A DNA stretch of 64,000 nt from JAEZJZ01 sp050949055 (GTDB lineage Bacteria > Bacillota > UBA994 > UBA5500), in NCBI GenBank assembly GCA_050949055.1, contig JBMNFA010000008.1:1-64000 (forward strand). Direction: 5' to 3'. Both the position numbers and the translations under genes were made by a program. This document shows positions 7,852 to 17,294 of the stretch, piece by piece; within the stretch, counting starts at the first letter, position 1; the number at the start of each line of letters is the position of its first letter. The notes beneath the pieces were generated by a model. It searched no databases, had not been told where the DNA came from, and saw nothing but the letters and a program-made list of their open reading frames with translations.

Positions 7852-9282
7852 TCACTCACCCGAACTCCGGCAGTCACCCACAGGCAGGCGCAGATGGAAG
7901 ATCGACCCTTGACCAAGCTCACTTTCAGCCCAGGCCTGACCTCCATGCAACTCCACGATATGCTTGACTATGGCCAGCCCCAAACCGGTTCCTCCATGTT
8001 GCCGACTGCGGGCCTTATCAGTGCGGTAAAACCTGCCGAAGACTCGCTCTAGATGCTCAGATTCAATTCCAATACCGGTATCCCTGACCGAGATGATATA
8101 GGCACCTTTATCATATTGCAGGCTGACCCTTACTTCGCCACCGCTGGGAGTGTATTTGATCCCGTTATCCAGCAGATTGCCGATTGCCTGCCCCAGCCGG
8201 TGCTCGTCACCACACATTTCCGCCTTCTCAACCCCGATGGCGGTACGTAGCGCAATGCCTTTTGACTCTGCCTTGTAGCTGGCGCGATCGACCGCCTCTT
8301 CCACCGTCGTTGCCAAATTGATCTGCCGCTTCTCCAAAGCCTGGGGATCCAGCTCCAAACGCGACAGATCCAGCAGGTCACTGACCAAGCGCAGCAATCG
8401 AGCAGATTCCCGGTAGATGATCTGGATAAAGCGTTGGCGGGCGGCAGGATCGTCGATGGCCCCCTGGAGCAGAGTCTCAGCGAACCCATGGATTGAGGTC
8501 ACTGGAGTCTTCAGTTCATGGGACACGTTCGCGACCAGATCAGCCCGAATCGCGGCCAGCTTCTGGGCTTGGCTGATGTCATAGAAGACTGCTACATATC
8601 GGTTCTGGGATGGCAGGGGGACTACATTCAACTCCACCAACCTCTCGCTGGGGTAGCTGATGGAGATCTCTTGCTTGAATGGCTCCAACTGCTTCAAGGC
8701 TTGCTCCAAACCGCTGCTGATCCCGGGATTGCGAGTCAGCTGCCAGTGGTTGCGCGGCAATTCGTCATCAGCAAATCCTAGCATCCGCATGGCCGCAGGG
8801 TTGCTGAGTAATACGGTGCCGCGTTGATCCATCAGCAGAATACCGCTGACCGTATTGCTGATCACAATTTCCAGCTGGGCTTTGGCAGCCGTCAGTTCCT
8901 GCAGTCTTTCCCGCTGTGAGCGAGCCAGGGAAGCGAAACTACTCAACAATCCCCCTAATGTACGGCTATTCACCGCAATTTTGGGTTGTTCAAAATCACC
9001 CCTGGCCATCCGGTCGGCCATGCGAGTGATCTCTCTCAAGGGGCGAATGAAGCTGCTATGAAACCAGGCGGTAAGCACCCACAGCGATATAGCCAGCACT
9101 CCCAAGCCTACACCGAACACTCGCCACAACTGTAGGTTCGCCAACTCCAGTTGGGGCTGAGATAACGGCAACCGCTGCAGTTGTGATGAGAGGACGAAGC
9201 CTAATACCAGCAACCCAGTCCCCGACACACCAGCCAACACCGTCAACAATCTGGTAAATGTACTCTGCCGCAAGACACTCAC
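7852..9282 (-). CDS. phoR: Sensor histidine kinase, PhoR type
   Basis: A 476-residue class I sensor kinase. Two membrane helices (about 12-33 and 54-74) are followed by a HAMP linker (RPLREITRMADRMARGDF), a PAS domain (about 128-235, with SGILLMDQRGTVLLSNPA), a HisKA domain with phospho-acceptor His255 in VSHELKTP, and an HATPase with N box (GNLLDNGIKYTP), DTGIGI, and GTGLGLAIVKH. The extracellular loop is short (about 20 residues), unlike the larger sensor domain of B. subtilis PhoR. The gene overlaps phoP by 4 bases (ATGA). The name rests on architecture and on the partner regulator; the signal is not established. Confidence 0.85.
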   Translation of the reverse strand: MSVLRQSTFTRLLTVLAGVSGTGLLVLGFVLSSQLQRLPLSQPQLELANLQLWRVFGVGLGVLAISLWVLTAWFHSSFIRPLREITRMADRMARGDFEQPKIAVNSRTLGGLLSSFASLARSQRERLQELTAAKAQLEIVISNTVSGILLMDQRGTVLLSNPAAMRMLGFADDELPRNHWQLTRNPGISSGLEQALKQLEPFKQEISISYPSERLVELNVVPLPSQNRYVAVFYDISQAQKLAAIRADLVANVSHELKTPVTSIHGFAETLLQGAIDDPAARQRFIQIIYRESARLLRLVSDLLDLSRLELDPQALEKRQINLATTVEEAVDRASYKAESKGIALRTAIGVEKAEMCGDEHRLGQAIGNLLDNGIKYTPSGGEVRVSLQYDKGAYIISVRDTGIGIESEHLERVFGRFYRTDKARSRQHGGTGLGLAIVKHIVELHGGQAWAESELGQGSIFHLRLPVGDCRSSGE

Positions 9283-9947
9283 CCTTTAAGGCGGTACCCA
9301 AAGCCCCGTACCGTTTGAATCAATCCCGCAGCTACGCCCAACTTCTCCCGTAAGTGGCTGATATGCACATCTACTGTACGGTGATCACCATACGCCTCGT
9401 CTCCCCAGACCAGGTGCAGCAGCCGTTCCCGAGTGAATACCTGCCCTCGATGGACGGCTAAAATGTTCAGTAGTTGAAATTCCATCGGAGTGAGGGCGAT
9501 TGGTTGGCCTGACACTGTTACTTCATGGCTTTCCAGGTCCAACTGCAACTTGCCAATCTGCACTACCTCCCGGGCCGGCAACTGGTGATATCGTCTGAGA
9601 ACTGCCTTCACTCTGGCCACCAATTCCCTGGGGCTGAAGGGTTTGGTCACGTAGTCGTCAGCGCCTAGCTCCAAACCAAGCACTCGATTGAGCTCGTCAT
9701 CCTTGGCCGTCAGGAACAGCACCGGCAGGTTGCTCTGCTTCCGCAGCTCCCGACAGACAGCCCACCCGTCCATCCCTGGCAACATCACATCCAACAGGAT
9801 GAGGCTTGGTTGCTCTGACACTGCCATCTTCAGCCCTGTTTCACCGTCAAAGGCCACAGCTGTCTCGAAACCTGCCTGCTGCAGGTTGTATTGAATTAGC
9901 TCCGAAATGGCCTCATCATCTTCCACGATCAGCACCTTGTCCGCCAT
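9279..9947 (-). CDS. phoP: Response regulator, OmpR/PhoP type
   Basis: An OmpR-family transcription factor partnered with the kinase that overlaps its end. The receiver domain has acidic residues VEDDE, phospho-acceptor Asp53 in LLDVMLPGMDG, and the conserved Lys in YVTKPFSP. The C-terminal winged helix has LTPMEFQLL, RERLLHLVWGDEAYGDHRTVDVHI-type and GFGYRL motifs. ATG at 9947 is preferred over the in-frame GTG at 9953 because GGGG lies 9 bases upstream of the ATG but only 3 from the GTG. The regulon cannot be inferred from here. Confidence 0.88.
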   Translation of the reverse strand: MADKVLIVEDDEAISELIQYNLQQAGFETAVAFDGETGLKMAVSEQPSLILLDVMLPGMDGWAVCRELRKQSNLPVLFLTAKDDELNRVLGLELGADDYVTKPFSPRELVARVKAVLRRYHQLPAREVVQIGKLQLDLESHEVTVSGQPIALTPMEFQLLNILAVHRGQVFTRERLLHLVWGDEAYGDHRTVDVHISHLREKLGVAAGLIQTVRGFGYRLKG

Positions 9948-10083
9948 GCTCACTCACCCCTTTTCTCTAGTATAAACTAAAGCAGTGCAACAGACGGGAA
10001 ATTCCCATCCATTGCGCTGCCTGCCTTATTCCAAGGGCGCAGCGACCTCTTTTCCTACGCTAGCGCTCACGGCTACATTTTGG

Positions 10084-11724
10084 CTAGTCCAAATTAAACG
10101 CGGTCTTGATGTCCGGGTGCAGGTTGGGGAAGCGCTCAAAATACTGCTTGCGCTCCCGTTTCAGTTGCTGTACATGCGCATCAAATTCGTCTGCCGAGTA
10201 GAACTTGGCTGGGTTCAACCGCTCCAGGTCGCAGCCTTCGACCTGCTCGGGCACTAAAGCCCCCCACACCGGGTCCTCTTTCCACCGGACAGTACCTCTG
10301 ACAATACCCCGGATAATGGACGCCATCTCGCCGATCTCGATGCGAGTTACCTTGCGCAGCACCTTGCGCTTGCCGTCCTTGACCTCCACCACTTCGCCTA
10401 CCCCGCCGGTGTTCAGCATATAGCACTGAATCTTGTCAGGGTTCTGGCTGACAAACTCGTAGAACCGATTGCCCTCCTCCGCCTCATCGCCGATGATGAA
10501 TGGGTTGGTACCCACCACTCGAATGGACTCCCCAGCGCGGCGAGGATTGCTTCCGGAAGTATGGATTGATTCACCCAACATAAAGGCAGCGGCCGCTTGG
10601 GCAGGGGTAAGCTTGGTGGCACTGGGTAACACCGTGTGCCTTCTGGTGATGAAAGCGATGATCAGGCCATCTATTTCGCCCAACTTTGGCGTGTTTATGG
10701 AAGGGGCGATGAATTCCCCTAACTCTTCCCTCTGCACGATGCAGCGGCCATTGCCAGTCAGGGTTTCGTCCTGGAAGTGGAGATTTCCTTGGTAATCAAT
10801 CATCACGTTCTCGAAAATTGCAGAGCGCCTGCTGGCTGCGTTGTACAGCAAAGGCTGGCTGACCGGGTCTAGACCGTCGGTCTTAATGTAGTAGCCACGC
10901 TCCGTGCCCAGGGTAGAACCATCCTGGCGCCAAAAGACAACATCGTCCTGCACCACCGCCACCCCTTCTCCCGGCAGGTTAAGATTATGGTGGTGGCAGG
11001 AATGGGTGGTCTTTCCGGTTGCCGTCAACCCGAAAAGCAGCATCGCATGGCGTTTAAGATGACCATCGGGTCCCATGGCAGTAACCAGCTTTGAGCCTGC
11101 ATGCACTCCCAACATTCCCTGCTGCTTGGCAGCATACATGGCCATGCGCAAGAAGCCCTTCTTTGACTCTCCGAAGTAATCGGTTCCTAATACATAGGTG
11201 ACGCCCAGCTCAGGGAAAACCAGCGCCTGTCGGTCCTTTTCCTGCCATTCGGGGATGAAAATGATCGTAAAATCAGGGCCATTAGCCTGCGGATTGTAAG
11301 GAAGCTGAGTCTGCCCCCACATGTACGGAATGCGGATGCTATCTGGACGATGGGTGGAGACATACAGGGTACACTTGGGAGAAAAGTCGGGGTTGTCCCC
11401 CATCGTTCTTTGCACACAGACGAAAGGGGCCTTCTCCAGGTACGCATGCACCTGGGCCAAGGTCTCAGGAAGACGCTCCAGAAGCTCCCTTTGGACAGCG
11501 CTGGGATTGGCGTCTCTTACCCCCTCATTGCCGATAATTACTGTCAGCTCTTTGCTGCGGTTACGCACGGTGCTGGAAAAATGGATGTTGCCCAAGCTAG
11601 TGCGAGTACCGTATTGTTCAGCCATTTGCCGCAACTGCCAGTCCTTCGGTTTGGAGACGTTCGGCCGACTCGACATGGTGCCTACTGCCTGGAGAATCTG
11701 CTGCCTCAATTCTTCGGATAACAT
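10084..11724 (-). CDS. pckA: Phosphoenolpyruvate carboxykinase (ATP), divergent
   Basis: Converts oxaloacetate and ATP to phosphoenolpyruvate, ADP and CO2 at the start of gluconeogenesis; the reverse direction is also possible in anaerobes. The 546-residue length suits the ATP-dependent family. The P-loop reads FGLTATGKTTHS, where the usual form is GLSGTGKTTLS. Other family regions are RSAIFENV, FIAPSINTPKLG and VLPSATKLTPAQA, where most enzymes have GVLPPVSKLTPEQA. The start at 11724 follows GGGAGG by 7 bases; the upstream ATG at 11739 lies within that site. A clear sigma-A type promoter sits at 11789-11817. Confidence 0.88.
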   Translation of the reverse strand: MLSEELRQQILQAVGTMSSRPNVSKPKDWQLRQMAEQYGTRTSLGNIHFSSTVRNRSKELTVIIGNEGVRDANPSAVQRELLERLPETLAQVHAYLEKAPFVCVQRTMGDNPDFSPKCTLYVSTHRPDSIRIPYMWGQTQLPYNPQANGPDFTIIFIPEWQEKDRQALVFPELGVTYVLGTDYFGESKKGFLRMAMYAAKQQGMLGVHAGSKLVTAMGPDGHLKRHAMLLFGLTATGKTTHSCHHHNLNLPGEGVAVVQDDVVFWRQDGSTLGTERGYYIKTDGLDPVSQPLLYNAASRRSAIFENVMIDYQGNLHFQDETLTGNGRCIVQREELGEFIAPSINTPKLGEIDGLIIAFITRRHTVLPSATKLTPAQAAAAFMLGESIHTSGSNPRRAGESIRVVGTNPFIIGDEAEEGNRFYEFVSQNPDKIQCYMLNTGGVGEVVEVKDGKRKVLRKVTRIEIGEMASIIRGIVRGTVRWKEDPVWGALVPEQVEGCDLERLNPAKFYSADEFDAHVQQLKRERKQYFERFPNLHPDIKTAFNLD

Positions 11725-11788
11725 GACCCGTCCTCCCATGCTAATACTGTTGTGGTAATTGATCTGATGATCCTAGCAAACAAAGACC

Positions 11789-11817
11789 ATACTAGCACCC
11801 AGCAATTATCCTGTCAA
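11789..11817 (-). promoter_or_regulatory. Sigma-A-type promoter of pckA
   Basis: On the minus strand: TTGACA, 17 bases, TAGTAT. It is 65 to 93 bases upstream of the pckA start codon. The 250-base gap beyond it toward 12030 holds only the terminator of the next operon. Confidence 0.8.
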
Positions 11818-11984
11818 TGTCATTGTTTGCAGATAACGGCATTAGCATATCCTAATTGAGACCAAGGATTACGCCAAACGGGCGATGTCTGGCACTCGCG
11901 TGCCCAGGACAATCAAAGACTTCCCTGCGAGAAGAACGAAAACTGACGAAACTATTATCCCCAGTTGCGAGGCCGTACACAAAG

Positions 11985-12010
11985 TAAAAACCGGGGCGAA
12001 AGCCCCGGTA
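11985..12010 (-). terminator. Terminator of the first four-gene membrane operon
   Basis: ACCGGGGC, loop TTTC, GCCCCGGT and then TTTTTAC on the minus strand, about 20 bases after the stop at 12031. Confidence 0.92.
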
Positions 12011-12030
12011 AGAATAACCTATGAATTCCT

Positions 12031-12627
12031 CTAGATGATACCAAGCCACGTGCCCAGGATGTCCTGTAGGGAGCCCAGCAGTAGCGAAATACGACCCATA
12101 ACCACGTTACCGAAAGCCACACCGAAGGCCGCCATCAGTAGGAAACGGCCACTAGTAGCCACCGTCTTAACGGGTCCCTTCTGGTCGATAGCGAAGAAGA
12201 AGTAGATCAGTATCGCCAAAACACCAACGACCATGATCACGTTGTTAACGGAGTTGAGCGGCAGGAAATTGGCGCGCACCTGTGCCACCAAGTTGGAGTT
12301 GGTTACGCCATAGAGGGACAAACCAGCACCAACACCGGCCATCAAGGCCATCGGCCAACGGCTCAACCAAGCTATACCTCTAAAGAAACGGGTGTAGGCC
12401 AACAGTCCAAGAATGAACGGGATGAACAGAATGAACTTGCCTTCCTGTGTCATTGGATTCCAGAACTGGTTGATCAGGTTCTGATAGGCCATGGTCAAAC
12501 CATAACCAGCGGCCGCACCCACGTAAATGTGTTCACAGAAACGGTACCAAGGATTCTCCGCCACCACAAAGGAGAAGATACCCACCATACCTAGTCCCAT
12601 AATCCATACCCACGGATCGCTCGACAT
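12031..12627 (-). CDS. Conserved multi-pass membrane protein, operon 1 gene 4
   Basis: A 198-residue protein with five or six hydrophobic helices. It begins SSDPWVWIMGLGMVGIFSF, then ENPWYRFCEHIYVGA, and ends in GVAFGNVVMGRISLLLGSL. It is strongly similar to the 17362-17961 product (same order of motifs: NPWVWI, VAENP/FAENP, GRISLLLG). I do not recognise a functional family. It is the last gene of a four-gene operon (15032 to 12031) with a strong terminator behind it. AAGGAGGTGAG stands before the ATG. The conserved FGNVVMGRISLLLG near the C terminus may be a packing or interaction motif; that is inference. Confidence 0.8.
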   Translation of the reverse strand: MSSDPWVWIMGLGMVGIFSFVVAENPWYRFCEHIYVGAAAGYGLTMAYQNLINQFWNPMTQEGKFILFIPFILGLLAYTRFFRGIAWLSRWPMALMAGVGAGLSLYGVTNSNLVAQVRANFLPLNSVNNVIMVVGVLAILIYFFFAIDQKGPVKTVATSGRFLLMAAFGVAFGNVVMGRISLLLGSLQDILGTWLGII

Positions 12628-12699
12628 TGTCTCACCTCCTTCAAGAATTCCCCAAAAAGCATGCGTTGCTCAGATGTCGGAGAAACGCATCAGCCGAAT

Positions 12700-13530
12700 T
12701 TACACGTTCTTCTTGTGTCGGCCAGTAATGAAGTAGCCCAAGTTACCGAGGATGATGAAGGTAATCACGACGATGTGTCCCAGGGACTGTGCGTCCATAC
12801 CTGCGACAGCAGAACCAGGGTTACCGCTCATCACTTCATACTCAGCAGCTCCACGCAGTCCCTGCAACAGGCCAATTACCTGTCCAGCGTCGACGTAAGG
12901 CATGTTGGTGGGTACGTTAACGGTAACGGAACCAGAGAGAATCTTGACTCCCAACGGTCCTTGTACCTGCTGCACCCATTCACCCAAGCCAGGAGAGCCA
13001 GAGTTAAACTCAATTACCAAAGCGAAATCACGGCAGTCCTTGATGCCCTTCATGATGGGTAGCGAAGTAGTCTCTTTGTTGTAGAAATCTCTGGGCTGAG
13101 TGCCTGCGACATCTAGGCCAAACCTACGGATCGCAGTGGAACCGCCTGAGATATAGCCCAGGTTAGCCACGTTCTCGCCGTTGACCATCTCACCAGAGGC
13201 AATATACGGCTGGATGATCTGCTCGGCATACATCGGGCCAGCAGCCCAGAAGGACACAAAGACCATCTTCACGCCCTTTTGCAGCAAGTGTTTGGTCACA
13301 ACTACAGCCTGCGGATGCACATCAGGTGATCCACCAGGAGAGTAGTCAAGCGCCATACAGACCACGTCGCCTGCCTGCAGCTTCTCCACCTCGTTGTAGA
13401 ATGAGATGGTGGTGTCACTGTAGGAGAGCGGCATGCCTATAGGGTTAAGCAATGGAAATACAATGGCAGCCAAGAAAACGGCGTAGATGATCCTGCGATC
13501 GACCTGCTGCATTTTATCCCAAATGTTCAT
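12700..13530 (-). CDS. Membrane-anchored conserved protein, operon 1 gene 3
   Basis: A 276-residue protein with an N-terminal helix (about 14-32, VDRRIIYAVFLAAIVFPLLNP) and a C-terminal helix (about 250-268). Between them is a soluble domain containing LDYSPGGSPDVHPQA, VSFWAAGPMYAEQII and RDFALVIEFNSGSPG. The last conserved block is VTVNVPTNMPYVDAGQVIG, then LLQGLRGAAEYE. Nearly all of these are shared with the 18008-18814 product. The Asp/His-rich first motif could bind a metal or small ligand; that is only a guess. No enzymatic family is recognised. GGAGG precedes the start; an in-frame TTG lies one codon upstream. Confidence 0.8.
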   Translation of the reverse strand: MNIWDKMQQVDRRIIYAVFLAAIVFPLLNPIGMPLSYSDTTISFYNEVEKLQAGDVVCMALDYSPGGSPDVHPQAVVVTKHLLQKGVKMVFVSFWAAGPMYAEQIIQPYIASGEMVNGENVANLGYISGGSTAIRRFGLDVAGTQPRDFYNKETTSLPIMKGIKDCRDFALVIEFNSGSPGLGEWVQQVQGPLGVKILSGSVTVNVPTNMPYVDAGQVIGLLQGLRGAAEYEVMSGNPGSAVAGMDAQSLGHIVVITFIILGNLGYFITGRHKKNV

Positions 13531-13561
13531 CAAGGCACCTCCTTTCTTTTAAGTTCTAAGT

Positions 13562-14197
13562 CTATTCAACACCACCGAGGTGGCCGCGCTCTAGACCAAT
13601 CAAGACGCGGAGCGAAGTAACAAACATACCGATGGCAGCGCCGATGGTGATTCCACGCTGACCAGTGGTATTGATAATTCCCATCATCCAGTCGGCAATT
13701 GCCGGGAACTTGTTCCAGATCAGTTCGCCGATCGGCGCACGACCTAGCATCAAGACGATGGCGGATAGCAGCAACACAGTAGCTTCCAAGCTACGAGCAC
13801 GGAACGCACGGTAAGAAGCCGATGCGATATAGAACGCGATGATGGCGAACATGGCGGCGCCGAGCGGCGACTGCACGTTATCGAACAGCTTCTGATACAA
13901 GTTAGCCCAAGTCTCGTTCTCAGGGTACGAGCGGTTCATGATGCCGATGAAAGCATAGCCAAAGAGCATTGCCAACAGTGCGACACTGTTGAACCAACCT
14001 GGGCGCTTGCGGGAAATATTGTTGCCGTGAATACGCACCAAGTTGACTGAAGCCAGACCAACCAACAATGCGCTGACGATAATAACCCACGTACTTATCT
14101 CACTGGCTGCGGTCTCCAGGATACCTTCCGTGAAGTTGTCCAGCAACATAATCAAACCAGTGATCAAGGTAATGGCTATCGGGACTTCCCTACGCAC
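13562..14197 (-). CDS. Conserved multi-pass membrane protein, operon 1 gene 2
   Basis: A 211-residue protein with about six membrane helices. It begins MRREVPIAITLITGLIML and contains LVGLASVNLVRIHGNNI, SPLGAAMFAIIAFYIASA, SYRAFRARSLEAT and MLGRAPIGELIW. Near its C terminus are TSLRVLIGLERGHLGG. Its paralogue at 18846 preserves all these blocks. The GTG start has AGGAGGTG 7 bases upstream. Family and function are unknown to me. The charged motifs between helices (YRAFRARSLEAT, LIGLERG) look like cytoplasmic loops that could contact a partner. Confidence 0.8.
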   Translation of the reverse strand: MRREVPIAITLITGLIMLLDNFTEGILETAASEISTWVIIVSALLVGLASVNLVRIHGNNISRKRPGWFNSVALLAMLFGYAFIGIMNRSYPENETWANLYQKLFDNVQSPLGAAMFAIIAFYIASASYRAFRARSLEATVLLLSAIVLMLGRAPIGELIWNKFPAIADWMMGIINTTGQRGITIGAAIGMFVTSLRVLIGLERGHLGGVE

Positions 14198-14249
14198 TCA
14201 CATACACCTCCTTCTATGAATTAAACTGAGGGAAAGAGCACTTTTGTTC

Positions 14250-15032
14250 TTACTTCAGCGTCAGCTGTTTGAGAGCATCCACGCCTGCAGTGGCCAAAAT
14301 CGTACCGAGGGCGAGGAAAACCATCACGCCGAGCTTGATGTAGTCCTGTCCTGCGATGGAGCCAACGCGAAGTCTGTCCTGAGACAGATAGGCGCCACCG
14401 GCGAACAGTTCCTCACCGATCAAGGTGTAGTCACAGGCCGCCACGAAGAAAGGAATCTGGGCGGGGGATGCGGTACCGGCCACCTGAATGGCGCCGACTT
14501 GCGCACCTGCCTCAGCGAACAGCATTGACTCGGCCCAGAACGCACCCATCATGATGTTGGCAGCGACTTGCTCACGGTGGAAGATACCCATAACACCAGC
14601 GGCGTAAGCGAACTGCTCACTGGAGAGGTAACGTACGGTATCCTCCTGGAACATGTCGGGCTTGCCGGCTGCGAGGTAGGCCTGACGCACTGTCTCCTGA
14701 GCGATCGGGAACACCATCGGCTGACGGATAGTCACGATCAACTCGGTGTTGTACTTGGCGGTTAGCTCGGTTACGAACTGCAGGACGGAGAGACCAGCAA
14801 ACGTAGCCGGGGCGCTGGTGTCCGTGATAGCACCGATACCGGGACAGAAGTGAACCGGGCGGCCCATCTCGGTGGCACGACCGACTGCTTCCTCAATAGC
14901 GTCCAAACCTGCGATACGGCGCAAGTGAGGGGTGAAGTTACCCTTGACGGTCTGAGTGATGCAGTAGTAAGCCACGGCTGCGAAGACGATCTCAACCACA
15001 AAGAGAAAAATGGTTCCTGATGCAAACGTCAT
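14250..15032 (-). CDS. Conserved membrane protein (DUF6754-like), operon 1 gene 1
   Basis: A 260-residue protein with an N-terminal helix (about 5-25) and a C-terminal helix (about 230-250) around a conserved soluble domain. Diagnostic blocks are EEAVGRATEMGRPVHF, YNTELIVTIRQP, GKPDMFQEDTVRYLSSEQFA and IMMGAFWAESMLFAEAGAQ. I believe this is the family catalogued as DUF6754, but I could not verify the accession. The paralogue at 19555 is very similar over the entire domain. ATG at 15032 is used; its distance from GGGAGGTG matches that of the paralogue. It is the first gene of the operon. Function unknown. Confidence 0.82.
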   Translation of the reverse strand: MTFASGTIFLFVVEIVFAAVAYYCITQTVKGNFTPHLRRIAGLDAIEEAVGRATEMGRPVHFCPGIGAITDTSAPATFAGLSVLQFVTELTAKYNTELIVTIRQPMVFPIAQETVRQAYLAAGKPDMFQEDTVRYLSSEQFAYAAGVMGIFHREQVAANIMMGAFWAESMLFAEAGAQVGAIQVAGTASPAQIPFFVAACDYTLIGEELFAGGAYLSQDRLRVGSIAGQDYIKLGVMVFLALGTILATAGVDALKQLTLK

Positions 15033-15044
15033 TTTCCAAAACAC

Positions 15045-15412
15045 CTCCCTTCTAATTTGCGAAACAAGCTTTTATACTCGTTCCACTACACAGAATATTC
15101 CCCACGAAGGTGTCAAATTCCTGCTAATCAGTTGCCTAATTTCGATTTTTTTTTCAATTATCATCTTTTCATCTATTGGTCCTTTCTGCGCTATTCCGCC
15201 AGTTGTGGCCTGTGTTTCCGTTTCTTGGGGTTAAGTCGCCTGCAAGGACACTAACCAGGCGCGAAATTGTCCACAACTCGACATAGCCAAAGTTGCCGAA
15301 TTTCACATCTCCTCACCCCATTTCTGGGCGCATTCATCAGACGATAACTGACCAATAGGGTGAAAGCAGACTTCGCAGTGCGGACACATTTCATGCACGT
15401 GCTCCGTTCGAA
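15045..15412. other. Intergenic leader of operon 1
   Basis: About 370 bases between the operon 1 start and the 3-prime end of the intron. It must contain the operon 1 promoter unless transcription reads through from upstream. I see AT-rich segments (around 15070-15100 and 15140-15180) but no convincing -35/-10 pair, and no coding region. Confidence 0.5.
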
Positions 15413-17294
15413 ATCGAGTAGGAGGGGGTGACTAACCCCCGTCCTCTCACACCACCGTACGTACCGTTCGGTATACGGCGGTTCGCGAAGTTTAACCTTT
15501 GGGCAATGCTGAAGTTAAGCTGAATAAGCCTTGGGCCTTCCAGTACTGGAGGCCTAAGGCTTTGTTTAGTTGTGGAGTGAGTGCGAGTCGCCAGTAACCT
15601 TTGCGTGATCCGCTAATCTTCTTAGCTGACTCTGGTGAGATGCCAAGCTTAATCAGCTCGCTCCTCCTGGTTTTCGGCTTCTTCCACTGCTTCAGCAAGC
15701 ACATGCGCAAGCGGCGTCGAATCCACTCATCAAGTTCGCGGAACACACTTGGAGTTTCGGCCAACTTGAAGTATCCCATCCATCCACGCAGGTACATGTT
15801 TAGCGATATGATTCGAGCTTCCATGCTCATACTTTTGCGCCTGCTGGTTAGTTCCCGTATTTTGTCCTTGACTCTCTGTTTGGTTTTAGGAGCTATTCGG
15901 ATACGGGCTTCGCGTTGAGAAGTGAATGAGAACCCCAGAAACTTGCGCTTCCAAGGTCGGTCAACAGCGCTTTTCTCCTCGTTGACTTTCAGCTTAAGCT
16001 TGCCTTCCACGAAGTTGCGAATGCTCTTCATCACTCGCTCTCCTGCCCGTTTGCTTCTGACATAAATGTTGCAGTCATCTGCGTAACGGACGAACCTGTG
16101 TCCCCGTTTCTCTAGCTCTTTGTCCAGTTCATCCAGCATGATGTTTGCCAGGAGTGGACTGAGCGGGCCACCTTGAGGTGTCCCTTCTTCAGTCTCCTGT
16201 ACCACGCCATTGACCATGACTCCGGCTTCGAGGTATGCGCGGATAACTTTCAGGGCTCGTTTATCTCCGATTACACGGGCCGCCTTTGCCATCAATATGT
16301 CATGGTTGACTCTGTCGAAGAACTTAGACAGGTCCATGTCCACAACATAGCGGTAGCCTTCGTTGATATATTGCTTAGCTTTGGTTACCGCCTGTCTCGC
16401 GCTGCGGCGAGGGCGGAAGCCGAAGCTGTATTCAGAGAAGTCAGGATCGAAGATGAAGTTCATTACTTGTAGTAGGCTTTGTTGGATCAGCCGGTCCAGG
16501 ACGGTGGGTATCCCTAGCAGCCTTACTCCGCCGTCTGGTTTCGGGATTTCGACCCGACGGACTGGGCTTGGCTTGTAGGTTCCCGCGAGCAGTTCCTGCT
16601 TAACGCGCGGCCAGTGTTCCCAGAGGTATGGTTTCAGGTTCTGAACCTCCACTCCGTCAATCCCGGCCGCTCCTTTGTTCCGAAGGACGCGTTTGTACGC
16701 TTCTCTCATATTCCGTTCTGATACGACGTTCTCCATCAGATGTGTCCAGTTCCGGCAGGATTGCTCCTCGATTCGCGCCGTCGGGAAACTAGGCGCTCCG
16801 GCAGTCCCCTGCAGATTCACTGCTTCCTCCTGCTGGTAGCTCCCTTGCGGGATTTTCTGCTGTCGTTGCTTCCCATGCGAGCTCATCGGTTGCTCTCCTT
16901 TCTTCGCGTTCGGCCCTTCCCTGAAGCGATATCTCTTCAGGTACTATGGCCTCTGCTGACTCCTGCCAGTTCAGCCAGGCATCACTGTCTGGGTTGCCAA
17001 CTCTGTCGGCGTACCTGGCAGGCCTCCCCGGGTAAGAGCGCTATCTTTCCTTCCATCTACCCGTCTCATTTACCAGCAACAACCTTCGGTAGCATGGACT
17101 TTGCCTTGTGCTGCAGACTCATCCAACTGTCACTGGCCTCATATGAGCTGATATGTGTTCCTCAGGCCGGAAGTTTGCCGCCGGCTTCCTTCAGATTCCA
17201 CCTCGCGGTGGACACCCTTGCCTTAGGCTACGGCTACTGCTACCTTCACCGCTTAGGACTTTCACCTAGTAGATAGCGCCCATGCCGGGCACAC
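15413..17294 (-). mobile_element. Group II intron, class C-like, full length
   Basis: On the minus strand the element begins GTGTGCCCGGCATGGGCGC at 17294, a group II 5-prime boundary (GUGYG). Domain I sequence such as AGGTGAAAGTCCTAAGCGG follows. The maturase gene is internal. The 3-prime part has a domain V-like hairpin (CCGTATACC, GGTACGTACGGTGG) and a domain VI with ACGGGGGTTAG and CCCCCTCCTACTCGAT, ending about 15413. The insertion point is right after the T-tract of an intrinsic terminator, the target preference known for class C introns. It lies between the two paralogous membrane operons. The 3-prime end is approximate by a few bases. Confidence 0.9.
15492..16886 (-). CDS. ltrA: Group II intron reverse transcriptase/maturase
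   Basis: A 464-residue intron-encoded protein that reverse-transcribes the intron and assists its splicing. RT blocks run from about residue 60: GIDGVEVQNL, PKPDGGVRLLGIPTV, VVDMDLSKFFD (catalytic Asp185), EGTPQGGPLSPLLANI and YADD (268-271). The X/maturase domain follows (RGWMGYFKLAETPSVFREL, RKGYWRLA). No zinc-binding HNH endonuclease domain follows, as expected for class C. The gene looks intact, with GAAAGGAGA before the ATG, so the intron may be active. Confidence 0.95.
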   Translation of the reverse strand: MSSHGKQRQQKIPQGSYQQEEAVNLQGTAGAPSFPTARIEEQSCRNWTHLMENVVSERNMREAYKRVLRNKGAAGIDGVEVQNLKPYLWEHWPRVKQELLAGTYKPSPVRRVEIPKPDGGVRLLGIPTVLDRLIQQSLLQVMNFIFDPDFSEYSFGFRPRRSARQAVTKAKQYINEGYRYVVDMDLSKFFDRVNHDILMAKAARVIGDKRALKVIRAYLEAGVMVNGVVQETEEGTPQGGPLSPLLANIMLDELDKELEKRGHRFVRYADDCNIYVRSKRAGERVMKSIRNFVEGKLKLKVNEEKSAVDRPWKRKFLGFSFTSQREARIRIAPKTKQRVKDKIRELTSRRKSMSMEARIISLNMYLRGWMGYFKLAETPSVFRELDEWIRRRLRMCLLKQWKKPKTRRSELIKLGISPESAKKISGSRKGYWRLALTPQLNKALGLQYWKAQGLFSLTSALPKG

